From CAWCUU01 sp963798855 (GTDB lineage Bacteria > Gemmatimonadota > Gemmatimonadetes > Longimicrobiales > RSA9), in contig CAWCUU010000002.1 of the NCBI GenBank assembly GCA_963798855.1, forward strand, positions 1,116,001-1,180,000: DNA of 64,000 nucleotides, given 5' to 3'. Shown here piece after piece: positions 51,505 to 61,186 of the stretch; the stretch's first letter is position 1; each line of letters starts with the position of its first letter. A program made the translations under genes and the position numbers. Under the pieces are notes generated by a model that searched no databases, was not told the DNA's origin, and saw only the letters and a program-made list of their open reading frames with translations.

Positions 51505-53178
51505 TCACCCCACCGTGCCCCGTCCCGAGCCGGCGATGAAGACGGCGGCCATCATCGCGATCAGGATCACGCCGTACGCGGCGGCGGTGCCGAAGTCGAA
51601 GCCGCGCAGCTGGGACAGGATCTCGATCGACATGGGGCGGGTGCGGTAGGTGTAGAGGAGGATCGACGCGACGAACTCGCCGAGCGCGGTGACGAACGCG
51701 AGCATCGCGCCCGCGATCAGGCCGGGCAGCACGATCGGCAGCGCCACGCGCCGCATCGTGTACGTCCAACTGCCGCCCAGTGAGGTGGCGGCCTCCTCGA
51801 GCGTGGGATCGAGCTGGCGGAAGCTCGCCAGCGCGGCGCGAGCGACGAGGGGCAGGTTGCGGATGAAGTAAGCCAGCGGCAGGATCGCGAAGGTGCCGAC
51901 GAGCACGAAACGCCCGAGCCACGGCTCGTTCGCGCTGAACGTGGTCGCGAGCGCAATGGCCAGCACGGTGCCGGGCAGCGCCCACGGCAACACCACGAGC
52001 GCGCCGAGCAGTCCCCGACCGGCGAAGCGGCGCCGCACGAGGAGGTATGCGGCGACGAAGGCGACGACGATGTTCGCGGCGGTCGCCAGCGTCGCCATCT
52101 GTAGCGAGTTGAGCACGGGGCGTAGCAGCTGGGGCTCGGAGAACAGCCGACCGTAGTTCGCGAGCGTGTATGCCGGGGGCACGAGTTGGGTCGTCCACGT
52201 ACCCTGCGGCACGAGCGAGACGAGCACGACGGTCGCGTGCGGCAGCAGCAGCACGACGACGATGGTGGTCGCCAGCGCGGTGAGCGCGAGGCGGCGACGT
52301 CGCCCCGCACGTCCCGCGGGCGCGCTCCGCGTCCAGCTCTCCACCGCGCCCTTGCCGCTTCCCGTGTAGGCGCGACCCGCCTCGTAGCGCTGCAGCATCG
52401 CGAGGAAGGCGAGCGAGGTGAGGGCCAGCAGCACGGTCTCGACGGCGGCCATGCCCAGCTCGCCGTTGAGCTTGCTCGCGAAGATCTGCGTGGTCAGCAC
52501 GCGGAACCCGCCACCGAAAATGTAGGGCGCGCTGAAGGAGCCCATCGAGGTCATGAAGACGAGCAGGGCCGCGCCGAGGATCGAGGGGGCGAGCATCGGC
52601 AGAGTGACTCGTCGCAGCGTCGTCCAGCGCGAGGCGCCGAGCGCGGCGGCGGCCTCGCCGTGGGACGCGTCGAGCCGGGCCAGTCCGGCGCTCGTGAAGA
52701 GATAGAAGTAGACGTACATCGTGTACGCGTGGACGAGCAGGATCGCGCCGGGACCGTTCAGTCTCCAGGGTGGCTCCCGCAAACCGAGCAGGATCTGCAC
52801 GCTGCGGGTGACGAAGCCGGTCTCGCCGTACAGGAACAGGAACGCGATCACGCCGACGAGCGGCGGCAGAAGCACGGGGAGCGAGATCAGCGCCCCGAGC
52901 ACGCGCCGGCCGGGGAATCGGGCGCGCGTGAAGAGGAAAGCGAGCGGCACGCCGAGCGCGCCGGCGAGGACCACGCTCGCGGCCGAGATCCAGATGCTGT
53001 TCCAGAGCGCGCGCAGCTCGGCCGCGCTGTGGAAGAAGCGGACGTAGTTCGCGATCCCGGCGCGCCCGTCCACGTTCAGGCTGTCCCCGACGAGGAAGAC
53101 GTTCGGGTACAGCACCAGCCAGAGGAGAAGTAGCAGGACGGGCGCCGCCAGCAGCAGCGTTCGTGTGCGGGGGCTCAC
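51505..53178 (-). CDS. ABC transporter permease, fused double-domain (FbpB-like)
   Basis: 557 residues from ATG 53178, overlapping the ATPase stop by four bases. About 12 membrane helices in two copies of the permease domain. Each has the EAA loop facing the ATPase: GEAAAALGASRWTTLRRVTLPMLAPS and EEAATSLGGSWTYTMRRVALPIVLPG (shown in part of 20 or fewer). This fused form is typical of Fe(III) and spermidine-like importers. Last gene of the PIG-L - SBP - ATPase - permease run. Confidence 0.92.
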   Translation of the reverse strand: MSPRTRTLLLAAPVLLLLLWLVLYPNVFLVGDSLNVDGRAGIANYVRFFHSAAELRALWNSIWISAASVVLAGALGVPLAFLFTRARFPGRRVLGALISLPVLLPPLVGVIAFLFLYGETGFVTRSVQILLGLREPPWRLNGPGAILLVHAYTMYVYFYLFTSAGLARLDASHGEAAAALGASRWTTLRRVTLPMLAPSILGAALLVFMTSMGSFSAPYIFGGGFRVLTTQIFASKLNGELGMAAVETVLLALTSLAFLAMLQRYEAGRAYTGSGKGAVESWTRSAPAGRAGRRRRLALTALATTIVVVLLLPHATVVLVSLVPQGTWTTQLVPPAYTLANYGRLFSEPQLLRPVLNSLQMATLATAANIVVAFVAAYLLVRRRFAGRGLLGALVVLPWALPGTVLAIALATTFSANEPWLGRFVLVGTFAILPLAYFIRNLPLVARAALASFRQLDPTLEEAATSLGGSWTYTMRRVALPIVLPGLIAGAMLAFVTALGEFVASILLYTYRTRPMSIEILSQLRGFDFGTAAAYGVILIAMMAAVFIAGSGRGTVG

Positions 53179-54320
53179 GGGGCTTCAGCCGCTCCGGCGC
53201 GAGCGGATTGCTCGGTGGGCGACGCGGCCTCAGGGGCGGGCCGCGCTCGGAACGCGAGCGCACCGCCTGCCGGGAGCTGAACCGCGACGCGCTCGCCGAT
53301 CGCGGCAGCATCGGCCTCCGCGAGCACGAGCAGCTCGCCCGACGAGGTGCGCACGCGGTAGTGGGTGACGGCGCCGGCGAATCGGCGCTCGACGACCTCA
53401 CCCGGCAGCCCTTCCTCCTCCTCCGGCCGTATGCGCAGCGCTTCGGGACGCAGCATCAGACGCGCGACGTCGCCCGCCGACAGCGTATCGCCCGCCCCGA
53501 CGTTCCAGCGCACGCCCGCGACGTCGCAGACGACACGGCCGTCCTGGGCGGCGACGACGGCGGCGTCGAGGAAGTTCGCGCGACCGAGGAACGAGGCGAC
53601 GAACGGGTTCGCGGGGCGGTCGTAGAGGTCTTCGGGCGTGCCGAGCTGCTGCAGCCTTCCTTCCCGCATGAGCGCGACGCGGTCGGAGAGCGCGAATGCC
53701 TCCTCCTGGTCGTGGGTGACGAAGATCGTCGTGATGCGGAGGCGTTCGAGCAGGCGGCGCAGCTCGTCGCGGGTGCGCTCACGGAGCGCGGGATCCAAGT
53801 TCGAGAGCGGCTCATCGAGCAGCAGGACGGGCGGCTCGGGCGCGAGCGCGCGCGCCAGTGCGACGCGCTGTTGCTGCCCTCCCGACAGCTCCTGGACCTT
53901 GCGGCCGCCGTAGCCGGCGAGGTCCACGAGGTCGAGCGCGTGCTCGACGCTGGAGTCTGCGTCGCCTCGGGAGACGCCGCGAACGCGCAGCCCGAACGCG
54001 ACGTTCTCGAAGACATCGAGGTGCGGGAAGAGCGCGTAGTTCTGGAAGACCATGCCGACGCCGCGGCGGCGGGGTGGCTCGCGGGTGATGTCTCGGCCCG
54101 CGAGGAGGATGCGGCCGGCGTCGGGGATCTCGAAGCCGGCGATCATTCGGAGCGTAGTCGTCTTGCCGCAGCCGCTCGGTCCGAGCAGCGTCAGCAGCTC
54201 GCCATCGCGCACCTCGAGCGTGAGATCGATGACGGCGGGCGTTTCGCCGAAGCGCTTGCCGAGCGCCTCGAGGCGCAGCAAGCCGTCAGCTCCGTCCGCG
54301 GATGTGCTCGTCCCAGTCAC
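53175..54320 (-). CDS. ABC transporter ATP-binding protein (FbpC/PotA-like)
   Basis: 381 residues from ATG 54320, overlapping the SBP gene by 35 bases. Walker A LLGPSGCGKTTTLRM, Q-loop VFQNYALFPHLDV, signature LSGGQQQRVALARAL, Walker B VLLLDEPLSNLD and H-loop FVTHDQEEAFAL. A C-terminal TOBE domain (RPEALRIRPEEEEGLPG onward) is present. It energises the permease encoded next, with the upstream lipoprotein as receptor. Fe(III) is the favoured substrate by family; 2-aminoethylphosphonate and polyamine systems are similar. Confidence 0.94.
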   Translation of the reverse strand: MTGTSTSADGADGLLRLEALGKRFGETPAVIDLTLEVRDGELLTLLGPSGCGKTTTLRMIAGFEIPDAGRILLAGRDITREPPRRRGVGMVFQNYALFPHLDVFENVAFGLRVRGVSRGDADSSVEHALDLVDLAGYGGRKVQELSGGQQQRVALARALAPEPPVLLLDEPLSNLDPALRERTRDELRRLLERLRITTIFVTHDQEEAFALSDRVALMREGRLQQLGTPEDLYDRPANPFVASFLGRANFLDAAVVAAQDGRVVCDVAGVRWNVGAGDTLSAGDVARLMLRPEALRIRPEEEEGLPGEVVERRFAGAVTHYRVRTSSGELLVLAEADAAAIGERVAVQLPAGGALAFRARPAPEAASPTEQSARAGAAEAP

Positions 54321-55317
54321 GCATCCAGTCGGGCAGGCGCCGCTCCAGCAGCTGCCAGTCCATCGGCTCCTTCACGATCGCGCGTCGCGCATCGCGCAGG
54401 TTCGCGGGCAGCGAGTCGTCCGGAATGTCCTGGCGGGCGGGAAGGCGGTAGAACTCCCGCGCTGCGAGCAGCACGCCGGCCTCGCCGCCGACGAAATCGA
54501 CGAACTCGCGAGCCAGCTCCGGATGCGGCGCTCCCCGCGGGATCGCGATCGCGTCGATGACCATCGGCGTCCCGCTGGACGGGTAGACGTAGCCGATGGG
54601 CAGGTTCTGCTTGCTGCGAATGATCTCGATGTCGGGCATGTCCCACAGCGTGATCAGCCCCTCCTGCCGTGCGAGCTTCTGGTAGAGCAGCGTGGGGTTG
54701 AGCACGTATTCCTTCGTCTGCGCATCGAGGCGGCGCAGCCAGGCGAAGCCGGCCGCGGTGTCCCCCGTCTGCCGGATCGAGCGCTCGAGGATCATTCCGA
54801 AGATCGTCCGCATCGTGCCGCTGGCGAGCGGATCGCGGATCAGCACGCGGTCGCGCCACTTCGGATCGAGCACATCCTCCCAGTCCTTCGGCGCGTCCTG
54901 CGCGCTCACGGCCACACTGTTGTAGGCGATGACCTCGGGAGTCTCGTAGGTACCGTACCAGTAGCCGTTGGCATCGCGGGCGTCCGCCGGCACGGCGCTG
55001 GCCCAGGCGGGTGCCATGCGCTGCAGCAGACTGTCCGCGGCCGCGCGCTGGAACATCGCCGCCGGCGCGCCGAACCATACATCGGCCTGAGGGTTCGCGC
55101 GTTCGGAGCGCAGGCGGTCGAGCACCTCCTGGGACCCCATGTCGATCCACTGCACGTCCACGCCGGGGTGCGACGCCTCGAAGCGCTGCTCGAAGACCTC
55201 GAGCATGTCGCGGCCGTGTGGCGAGTAGACGACGAGCACGTTGCCGGAGTCGCCGCCGCACGCCGCGAGAGCGAGGAGAAGAGCCGTCGCCGGCGCTGCG
55301 AAGCGCGAGAGCGTCAC
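54286..55317 (-). CDS. ABC transporter substrate-binding lipoprotein (Fe(III)/AfuA-like)
   Basis: 343 residues from GTG 55317, overlapping the PIG-L stop (GTGA). Signal peptide FAAPATALLLALAACGG with lipobox AAC. Periplasmic-binding fold: VLVVYSPHGRDMLEVFEQRF, ANPQADVWFGAPAAMFQ, GYWYGTYETPEVIAYN and TLWDMPDIEIIRSKQNLPIGY match iron/thiamine-type SBP_bac_6 proteins. It should capture the ligand outside the membrane and feed the permease. In frame with a GTG rather than the ORF's far-upstream starts. Confidence 0.91.
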   Translation of the reverse strand: MTLSRFAAPATALLLALAACGGDSGNVLVVYSPHGRDMLEVFEQRFEASHPGVDVQWIDMGSQEVLDRLRSERANPQADVWFGAPAAMFQRAAADSLLQRMAPAWASAVPADARDANGYWYGTYETPEVIAYNSVAVSAQDAPKDWEDVLDPKWRDRVLIRDPLASGTMRTIFGMILERSIRQTGDTAAGFAWLRRLDAQTKEYVLNPTLLYQKLARQEGLITLWDMPDIEIIRSKQNLPIGYVYPSSGTPMVIDAIAIPRGAPHPELAREFVDFVGGEAGVLLAAREFYRLPARQDIPDDSLPANLRDARRAIVKEPMDWQLLERRLPDWMRDWDEHIRGRS

Positions 55318-57955
55318 CGGCCGAGCGAGACCAGGTTCGCGAGCAGGCGGTACGCGCCGGGGACGCCCTCGGGCAGCTGCCGGAAGAGCGCGAGCCCCGT
55401 GTAGGCGAACCAGCCCTTGCCGAGCTTGCCGACGAGCAGCCCTCCGCGCAGCGGCGGCTCGCCCGGATCGCTCATCGCGAGCAGCGGCGTGTAGTGCTCG
55501 TCCCAGGTGTGGGCGTAGTAAAGGCCCATGTCGTGGACCCACCCCTCGAAGTCGGCGGGCGTGATGCGGTTCGGCTTCGACAGGGCGGGGTGGTCGGGCT
55601 CCAGCAGCCGGACCTTCGCGCCCTCGTCGGTCACCCGGTCGTGCGGTCTGGCGATGGTGAGGGGCCAGGGCGCGTAGCCCCCTTGCGGGTACTCGTACTT
55701 GTTGTACTGCACGACGAGCGTTCCACCGCGGCGAGCGTAGTCGAGCAGCCGCGCGTTGTCCGCGTCGAGATCGGGCCGCACCTCGTACGCGCGGATGCCG
55801 GTGACGATCGCGTCGTAGCGTGAGAGGTCGCCGGTCGCGAGCGCCGCCGCGTCGAGCAGGTCCACGCTCACGCCGAGCTGGCGCAGCGCCTCCGGACCGT
55901 CGTCGCCGGCGCCCATGACGTAGCCGACACGCAGCCCGGCCGGGACCGAGACGGGAAACGCCGAGATCACCGCGTCGGCTTCGTGGTACAGCGGGTGCGG
56001 CCGGATGTGCGGATAGTCGATGACCGTGTAGCCGCGGTCATAGCTTCGGCCGTCGGCCGTCGTGAACACCGCGTGGACGGTGTCCCGGCCGGCGCGCGGT
56101 GATGCCGGCGGGCTCAGGGTGAAGCTTACGCTCTTCGAGTCGCCGGCGTGCTGCAGCGTTACATCGGCGCTCTGCGGCTCCGCGGTCCAGCCCGACGGAG
56201 CGCGTACGGTCACGCGCCCGCTGAGCGGCTTCGACGCCGACGAGCGGACCTCGACCGTGAACTCGCTGGCCCGCGAGTCGCTCGAGCCCGCGCCGTCGGA
56301 GACGACCTTCGCGACACCCCGCTCCAGCGGCACGACTGTGATTTCAGGCCGTACGGCCACCCAGATCGCGGGCACGACGAGAACCGGGATGCGCCTCTCG
56401 CCGACCGCCTTGTCGACGTCCACGAAGGTCGCCGCAGCCTGCCTGTCCAGCGTGACGCCGTCGACCGTGGCCGCGATGGCTGCGCGCACCTGCGCGGGCG
56501 CGAAGGGTAGTCCACGGACCGACGGATCGTCCGGCCAGCGGTAGAGGTCGCCGTCGCGCGGACGACGGAGGTAGTACGGCTCGGTCACCCGCGCGTCGGC
56601 GGGGACGCTCACGCGGAAGCGGCGCGAGACGAGGGAGTCGGGCGCGAGCGGCGCGGAAGGGGCGGGGTCGAGCGGCGTCGCTTTCCAGCCGTCCGGCAGG
56701 ACCGGCTCCAGTCGCTCGATGCGCACCGGCGTGGGGCTGCCGTTCCAGGCCTTCAGCGCGAGCTCGAAATCCTCGCCCTGCACGACGCGCGGCTGCTCGA
56801 CGGTCGCGTCGAAGACCAGGTCCGCCGCCGCCCACGCCGCACGCAGCGCGTCTTCCCGCTCCGACGCGATCCGGAAGCGCAGATCGGAGGCCCCCGCGCG
56901 GGAGGCGCCCGTGACGATCGCGTCGGCGCTGTCGAGCAGCAGCAGCGCGTGCGTGAGCAGCGGCAGGATGGAGTCCGGGTGGAACGGGTTGTAGCCGGCG
57001 CGCGCGCGCGCGGCGAGGTCGCCATACTCGCTCAGCAGCGCGGCGGCGCGACCGGGCGCTCCGGTTTCCTGCGCCCACTGCGCGAGTGTCGTGTCCACGC
57101 CCGCGAACGGGCTCGAGGCGCCGTCCGGGAACGGTCCTTTCTGCGGGTCCAGCGAGACGGAGCGCGGACCGAGCGGCTGGGGCTGCCCCATGTCCTGCGA
57201 GCGGTGCCGGCTCCGGCTCTCCATCGCGACCTGGTAGTGCGAGCGTCCGAGGAGCGGGTCGATGTCGCCGGTCGAGAGCGTCAGCGCGGAGTCGGTCGAG
57301 CCGCGCCACAGCGACTGGAAGAAGTACTTCGTCTGCCACGGCGAGAGACCCTGGCGGATCTGCTCCGGGAAGCGGCCCGGGTCGGCCGCCGCCTCGAACG
57401 CCTCGCGGGCGACGATGCCGGAGACCTGGTGCTGGCCGTGACCGTCGCGCGGCGTACCGCTGAAGACCGCGACGATGATGTCCGGCCGGAAGCGGCGCAC
57501 GACGCCGATGACGTCGGAGAGAATCGAGTCGTGCGGCCAGTGGGCGAACGACTCCTCGGCCGATTTCGAGAAGCCGAAGTCGTAGGCGCGGCTGAAGAAC
57601 TGCTGCGCGCCATCGAGCCGTCGCGCGGCCAGCAGCTCCTCGCTGCGGATCAGGCCGAGCCCCTCCTCCAGCTCAGGGCCGATCAGGTTCTGCCCGCCCT
57701 CGCCGCGGGTCAGCGACATGTACGCGACGTCCGCGCCCTGGCCGAGCGCGAGCTCGCCGAGCAGCGCCGTGTTCTCGTCGTCCGGGTGCGCCGCGATCAT
57801 GAGCAGGCGTTTCGTCGTGCCCAGCTTTCGCAGCGCGAGGCCGAGGCCGGCGGCGCCCTCGTGCTCCTGTTCCGGGGCCTGGGCTTGACGGGCGCGACGG
57901 GGATCAGCGCGAGGAGCGTCGCCAGCGAGGCGGCGAGGAGGCGATGTCGGCTCAT
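55314..57955 (-). CDS. PIG-L family deacetylase, large form, with apparent frameshift in the signal-peptide region
   Basis: Main frame from 57800 downward encodes 828 residues beginning MIAAHPDDENTALL, the AHPDDE zinc motif, with DGHGQHQVSG as later ligands, then long C-terminal domains (NEW3-like beta modules, and SRYDAIVTGIRAYEVRPDL). The family needs upstream residues for its first strand and a signal peptide; these exist as AQAPEQEHEG...LRKLGTTKRLL in frame, preceded in another frame by ATG 57955 with LLAASLATLLALIPVAPV. One missing base near 57884-57890 joins them. It probably de-N-acetylates an exported glycoconjugate. Coupled to the ABC transporter. Confidence 0.82.
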
Positions 57956-57992
57956 GGCGCGAATGCTATCGTTGGAAGGCTGATCAGGCTAG

Positions 57993-58826
57993 TCAGGCTA
58001 GCCAGGCTAATGCAGGTAGCGCCTCGGGCTTTCGGGACTCGATTTCGCGTCGCGGCTCGACTTCGCGTCGCGGCTCGTGACTCTCCGCGGTCGCGACCGG
58101 CGTACGGGCACGCAGGTCGACATCGTACCAGCCGACGTCGCCGGCGTGCGCTTCCACGGGGCCGATGTCGGGCCGATAGCCGTCGAGCTCGACCCGCATC
58201 GTCGCGCGCCCGGCGGGGACGTTGCACACGACGTAGACGCCGTTCGCGCTGGTGAGCGTGGAACGGCGGAACGGCTCTGCGCCGGGGGCGGCCGGCGCCT
58301 CGACCCGCACGACGGCTCCGGCGAGCGGTTCGGCCGTGGCGGCGTCGCGGACCGTGCCGACGAGCAGCCCCGCTTCCCAGGAGCGCGGCCGCTCGCCGCA
58401 GAACTCCGTCAGGTTGCCCTGCAGCCGCTTCTCCAGGTCGATCGTTTCGCTCACCCGCTGCAGCGCCTGGCCCGAGATCAGCGGAACCTCGAAGCGCCGC
58501 TCCACGGCAGCGCCTCGGGCGACGGCGAACGCCTCCGAAGTGATGCTGGTGTAGCCAGCCTGATCGAAGTAGAGGCGGTAGCGGCCGGGCGCGGGGGCAC
58601 GCAGGCGGAATCGGCCGTCGGCGTCACTGCGGGTGGAGTCGACCGGCGCCGCGGCCTCGGTCATCAGCACCACCGTGGCGCCCGGAAGCGGCTGGTCCGT
58701 GTCCTGACGCACGAGCGTCCCGGTCACGACTTGCGCGCCGGCGCGAGAAGCTGCCCCGGTCGTCAGAAGCGCGGCGAGAGCCGTGACGACGAGCAGGCGG
58801 AGGCGGTTGCGTGCAGGTCCGACCAT
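57993..58826 (-). CDS. Exported protein with two carboxypeptidase-regulatory-like domains
   Basis: 277 residues. Signal peptide LLVVTALAALLTTGAASRAGA. Two beta-sandwich (CarboxypepD_reg) units: GTLVRQDTDQPLPGATVVL to RYRLYFDQAGYTSI, and GTVRDAATAEPLAGAVVRV to ATMRVELDGYRPDIG, separated by LEKRLQGNLTEFCGERP. The C-terminal tail is repetitive (EPRREVEPRREIE) and ends in DNA that contains 9-bp tandem repeats (TCAGGCTAG on the plus strand). Likely structural or adhesive at the cell surface. Confidence 0.82.
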   Translation of the reverse strand: MVGPARNRLRLLVVTALAALLTTGAASRAGAQVVTGTLVRQDTDQPLPGATVVLMTEAAAPVDSTRSDADGRFRLRAPAPGRYRLYFDQAGYTSITSEAFAVARGAAVERRFEVPLISGQALQRVSETIDLEKRLQGNLTEFCGERPRSWEAGLLVGTVRDAATAEPLAGAVVRVEAPAAPGAEPFRRSTLTSANGVYVVCNVPAGRATMRVELDGYRPDIGPVEAHAGDVGWYDVDLRARTPVATAESHEPRREVEPRREIESRKPEALPALAWLA

Positions 58827-58872
58827 GGGCCCTGGTACCCGCCGGACGCCCCCGCGGTTCGCCGGATACCGC

Positions 58873-59106
58873 TCAGACGCGGTCGACCGCGCCCTCTACG
58901 CCCGCCGCGCGGGCACAGCTCGCGCAGCAGAAGAACTTGCCGTCGGACTCGATGCCGTGACCGATCATCTTGCAGCCGCAGTGGTCACAGATCGGCGCCA
59001 TCTTGTGGATCGCGCACTCGAAGCTGTCGAACGTGTGCGTTTGTCCGGCGGCGGTCACCTCGAAGGACTTGTCGTAGTCGTTGCCACAGACCTCGCATAT
59101 GGCCAT
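58873..59106 (-). CDS. Small Cys-rich metallothionein-like protein
   Basis: 77 residues from ATG 59106. CEVCGNDYDKSFEV at the start, HTFDSFECAIHKMAPICDHCGCKMIGHG in the middle (in two short runs) and FFCCASCARAAG at the end: four CxxC-type zinc or copper binding sites. The final CCxxCA resembles bacterial metallothioneins and is a widespread conserved small protein. Probably metal storage or a zinc-ribbon regulator; no regulator is adjacent. Confidence 0.8.
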   Translation of the reverse strand: MAICEVCGNDYDKSFEVTAAGQTHTFDSFECAIHKMAPICDHCGCKMIGHGIESDGKFFCCASCARAAGVEGAVDRV

Positions 59107-59276
59107 GGAATGCCTCCGGGTAGAGCGCTGCTCGTGCTTTGCGTCGGTTGACGCGTCCGGATCGTGGGGACGCATTGCGCGCGCCACTGTCGGGCGCCGC
59201 CAGTAACGCCACATTCCGTCCGGGGAGCGGCGGATCGCTGGAGCTCAGACTTGCCATGCCGCAACGCTTGTGTTAA

Positions 59277-59300
59277 ATACTGAACCATATGGTTCAGTAT
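59277..59300. promoter_or_regulatory. Perfect 24-bp palindrome over the arsR-type start codon
   Basis: ATACTGAACCAT followed by its exact reverse complement, centred between 59288 and 59289. The ATG at 59289 is inside the right half. TTGCCA (59251-59256), a 16-base spacer and TTAAAT (59273-59278) form a promoter whose start point falls in the palindrome. A dimeric repressor bound here would block its own transcription, the normal pattern for this regulator family. Confidence 0.75.
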
Positions 59301-59654
59301 AGGACGAGCCGACTTGATACTTCGTTCGCCGCGCTGTCGGACGCCACGCGGCGTGGCGTGCTGGAGCAGCTCGGACGAGCCGACGCTTCGATCACGGACC
59401 TTGCCGAGACGTTCCACATGACGCTCACGGGCATGAAGAAGCACGTCGGCGTGCTGGAGCAGGCGGGGCTCGTCACCACGAAGAAGATCGGGCGCGTGCG
59501 GACGTGCCGGCTGGGCCCGCGCCGATTGGAGGAAGAGACGGTGTGGCTCGAGAGGTACCGCCAGCGCTGGGACGAACGCTTCGACGAGTTGGACAAGGTT
59601 GTCGAGGAACTGACACGAAAGGAGAAGAGCGATGAACGCAAGAATCGAAAGTAA
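59289..59654 (+). CDS. ArsR-family winged-helix repressor
   Basis: 121 residues from ATG 59289. TSFAALSDATRRGVLEQLG, then DASITDLAETFHMTLTGMKKHVGVLEQAGLV holds the recognition helix, with KIGRVRTCRLGPRRLEEETVWLERY after it. This subgroup lacks metal-binding cysteines and is regularly paired with an SRPBCC/AHSA1 gene, as here (23-base overlap). The palindrome at its start is the likely operator. A short or absent leader suggests leaderless translation. Confidence 0.92.
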   Translation: MVQYRTSRLDTSFAALSDATRRGVLEQLGRADASITDLAETFHMTLTGMKKHVGVLEQAGLVTTKKIGRVRTCRLGPRRLEEETVWLERYRQRWDERFDELDKVVEELTRKEKSDERKNRK

Positions 59655-60150
59655 GCCCGGCCCCGTGAAGAACCGCACCACGGTGGAACGGAAGTCGGAC
59701 CGCGAGGTGGTTGTCACGCGGACCATCAACGGCCCGGCGCGCATCGTGTTCGAGGCATTTACCAAGGCCGAGCTGCTCGAGCGCTGGTGGGTGCCCAAGT
59801 CGATGGGAATGACCCTGCTGTCCTGCGAGGTGGATGCTCGTGTCGGGGGCAAGTACCGATTGGTATTCGACCACGGTGGCCCCGAGCCAGCCGCGTTTTT
59901 CGGCTCGTATGTCGAAGTGAAGCCGTACTCGCGCCTCGCGTGGACCAATGAAGAAGGTGGCGAGGGCGGGCCAGTCACCACGGTGACCTTCGAGGAAAAG
60001 GGCGGCAAGACGCTGGTGGTCCTGCGCGAGATCTATCCTTCGAAGGAAGCGCTCGACGCTGCCGGCACCGGAGCAGCCGATGCAATGGTCGAGACGTTCG
60101 ATCAGCTGGACGAGCTTCTCGTCGCCCTGGGTGAGAGCTCGGGACAGTAA
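59632..60150 (+). CDS. SRPBCC/AHSA1 domain protein
   Basis: 172 residues. The Bet v1-like fold starts with VVVTRTINGPARIVFEAFTKAELLERWWVP (in part) and continues with GGKYRLVFDHGGPEPAAFFG, VKPYSRLAWTNEEG and the long C-terminal helix AADAMVETFDQLDELLVALG. Such proteins bind hydrophobic ligands. Co-transcribed with and overlapping the ArsR-type gene, so probably expressed when the repressor releases. Confidence 0.9.
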   Translation: MNARIESKPGPVKNRTTVERKSDREVVVTRTINGPARIVFEAFTKAELLERWWVPKSMGMTLLSCEVDARVGGKYRLVFDHGGPEPAAFFGSYVEVKPYSRLAWTNEEGGEGGPVTTVTFEEKGGKTLVVLREIYPSKEALDAAGTGAADAMVETFDQLDELLVALGESSGQ

Positions 60151-60177
60151 CAGAAACGTGGATCTCGCGGTCGGTCG

Positions 60178-60214
60178 TCCGATAGTCCCGGCTCACACTG
60201 GCCGGGGCTATCGG
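60178..60214. terminator. Bidirectional terminator-like hairpin
   Basis: CCGATAGTCCCGGC, a short loop TCACACT, then GGCCGGGGCTATCGG: a stem of about 14 pairs with one G-T type mismatch. It lies between the convergent ends of the SRPBCC gene (60150) and the DHFR-family gene (60223), so it can end both transcripts. No long U tract follows on either strand. Confidence 0.65.
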
Positions 60215-60222
60215 GCGCGGGA

Positions 60223-60753
<531 letters not shown>

Positions 60754-60881
60754 ACCCACTTCCTTTCCTGACGCGTGACACCCGCGCGCTCAAAACACAC
60801 GGCGCTTGTTAAGGGCCCTCGGCCGGAAACCAGCCATGGAGAATGGTTGAATGCGCGCAGCCCATGGGAAGGACGAAGTCT

Positions 60882-61004
60882 AGCTAACGGGTTTCCGCTT
60901 CAGCTGCGGCACCCAGACTGCCGCGGTTATCGAGATGCACATTGGCTCGAGATCTCGAGGCAAGCAAGAAAGCTCGTGCCGCCAGCTGCTAGCGCTTGTT
61001 AGGC
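60882..61004 (-). repeat. attC-like recombination site 1
   Basis: On the minus strand it starts GCCTAAC (perfect RYYYAAC) and ends GTTAGCT (one off GTTRRRY). The inner arms are complementary: CAGCTG-CGGCAC near 60900 pairs with GTGCCG-C-CAGCTG near 60980, leaving one bulged G on the R''-L'' arm, the extrahelical base expected in attC. 123 bp in all. It lies downstream of the amidohydrolase gene, as a cassette attC should. Confidence 0.7.
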
Positions 61005-61174
61005 CGCGTCGGGACGCTGCAATGCGAGAAGCCGCTCAGTCGAGGCCAGCTACCACATTGGCGTTGCGTGGCGCACAGAGATGATCCGGATTCGTACTCG
61101 TTCGGTAAGAGCCTGAGGAACCCGGCGCCTGCCAGCAAGGAGAGCACGGCAGCCGATCGGTAAGGACGGTTCAC
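60989..61174 (-). CDS. Small ORF between amidohydrolase and attC, doubtful
   Basis: 61 codons from GTG 61174, beginning VNRPYRSAAVLSLLAGAGFLR with a hydrophobic patch, and ending inside the attC site (PTRPNKR, stop). It starts 13 bases after the amidohydrolase stop. It could be a small membrane peptide of the cassette or chance; cassette ORFs often read into attC. Confidence 0.2.
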   Translation of the reverse strand: MNRPYRSAAVLSLLAGAGFLRLLPNEYESGSSLCATQRQCGSWPRLSGFSHCSVPTRPNKR

Positions 61175-61186
61175 CGTGTTTGCCCG

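Noticed and set aside
57961..58020. TCAGGCTAG 9-mers as a CRISPR or regulatory array
   Set aside because: Only three imperfect units, inside the 3' end of the carboxypeptidase-regulatory-like gene.
60800..60830. CCTTAACAAGCGCC near the DHFR-family start as an attC
   Set aside because: It resembles an R''-L'' arm but no matching L'-R' arm exists before the gene; probably a remnant.
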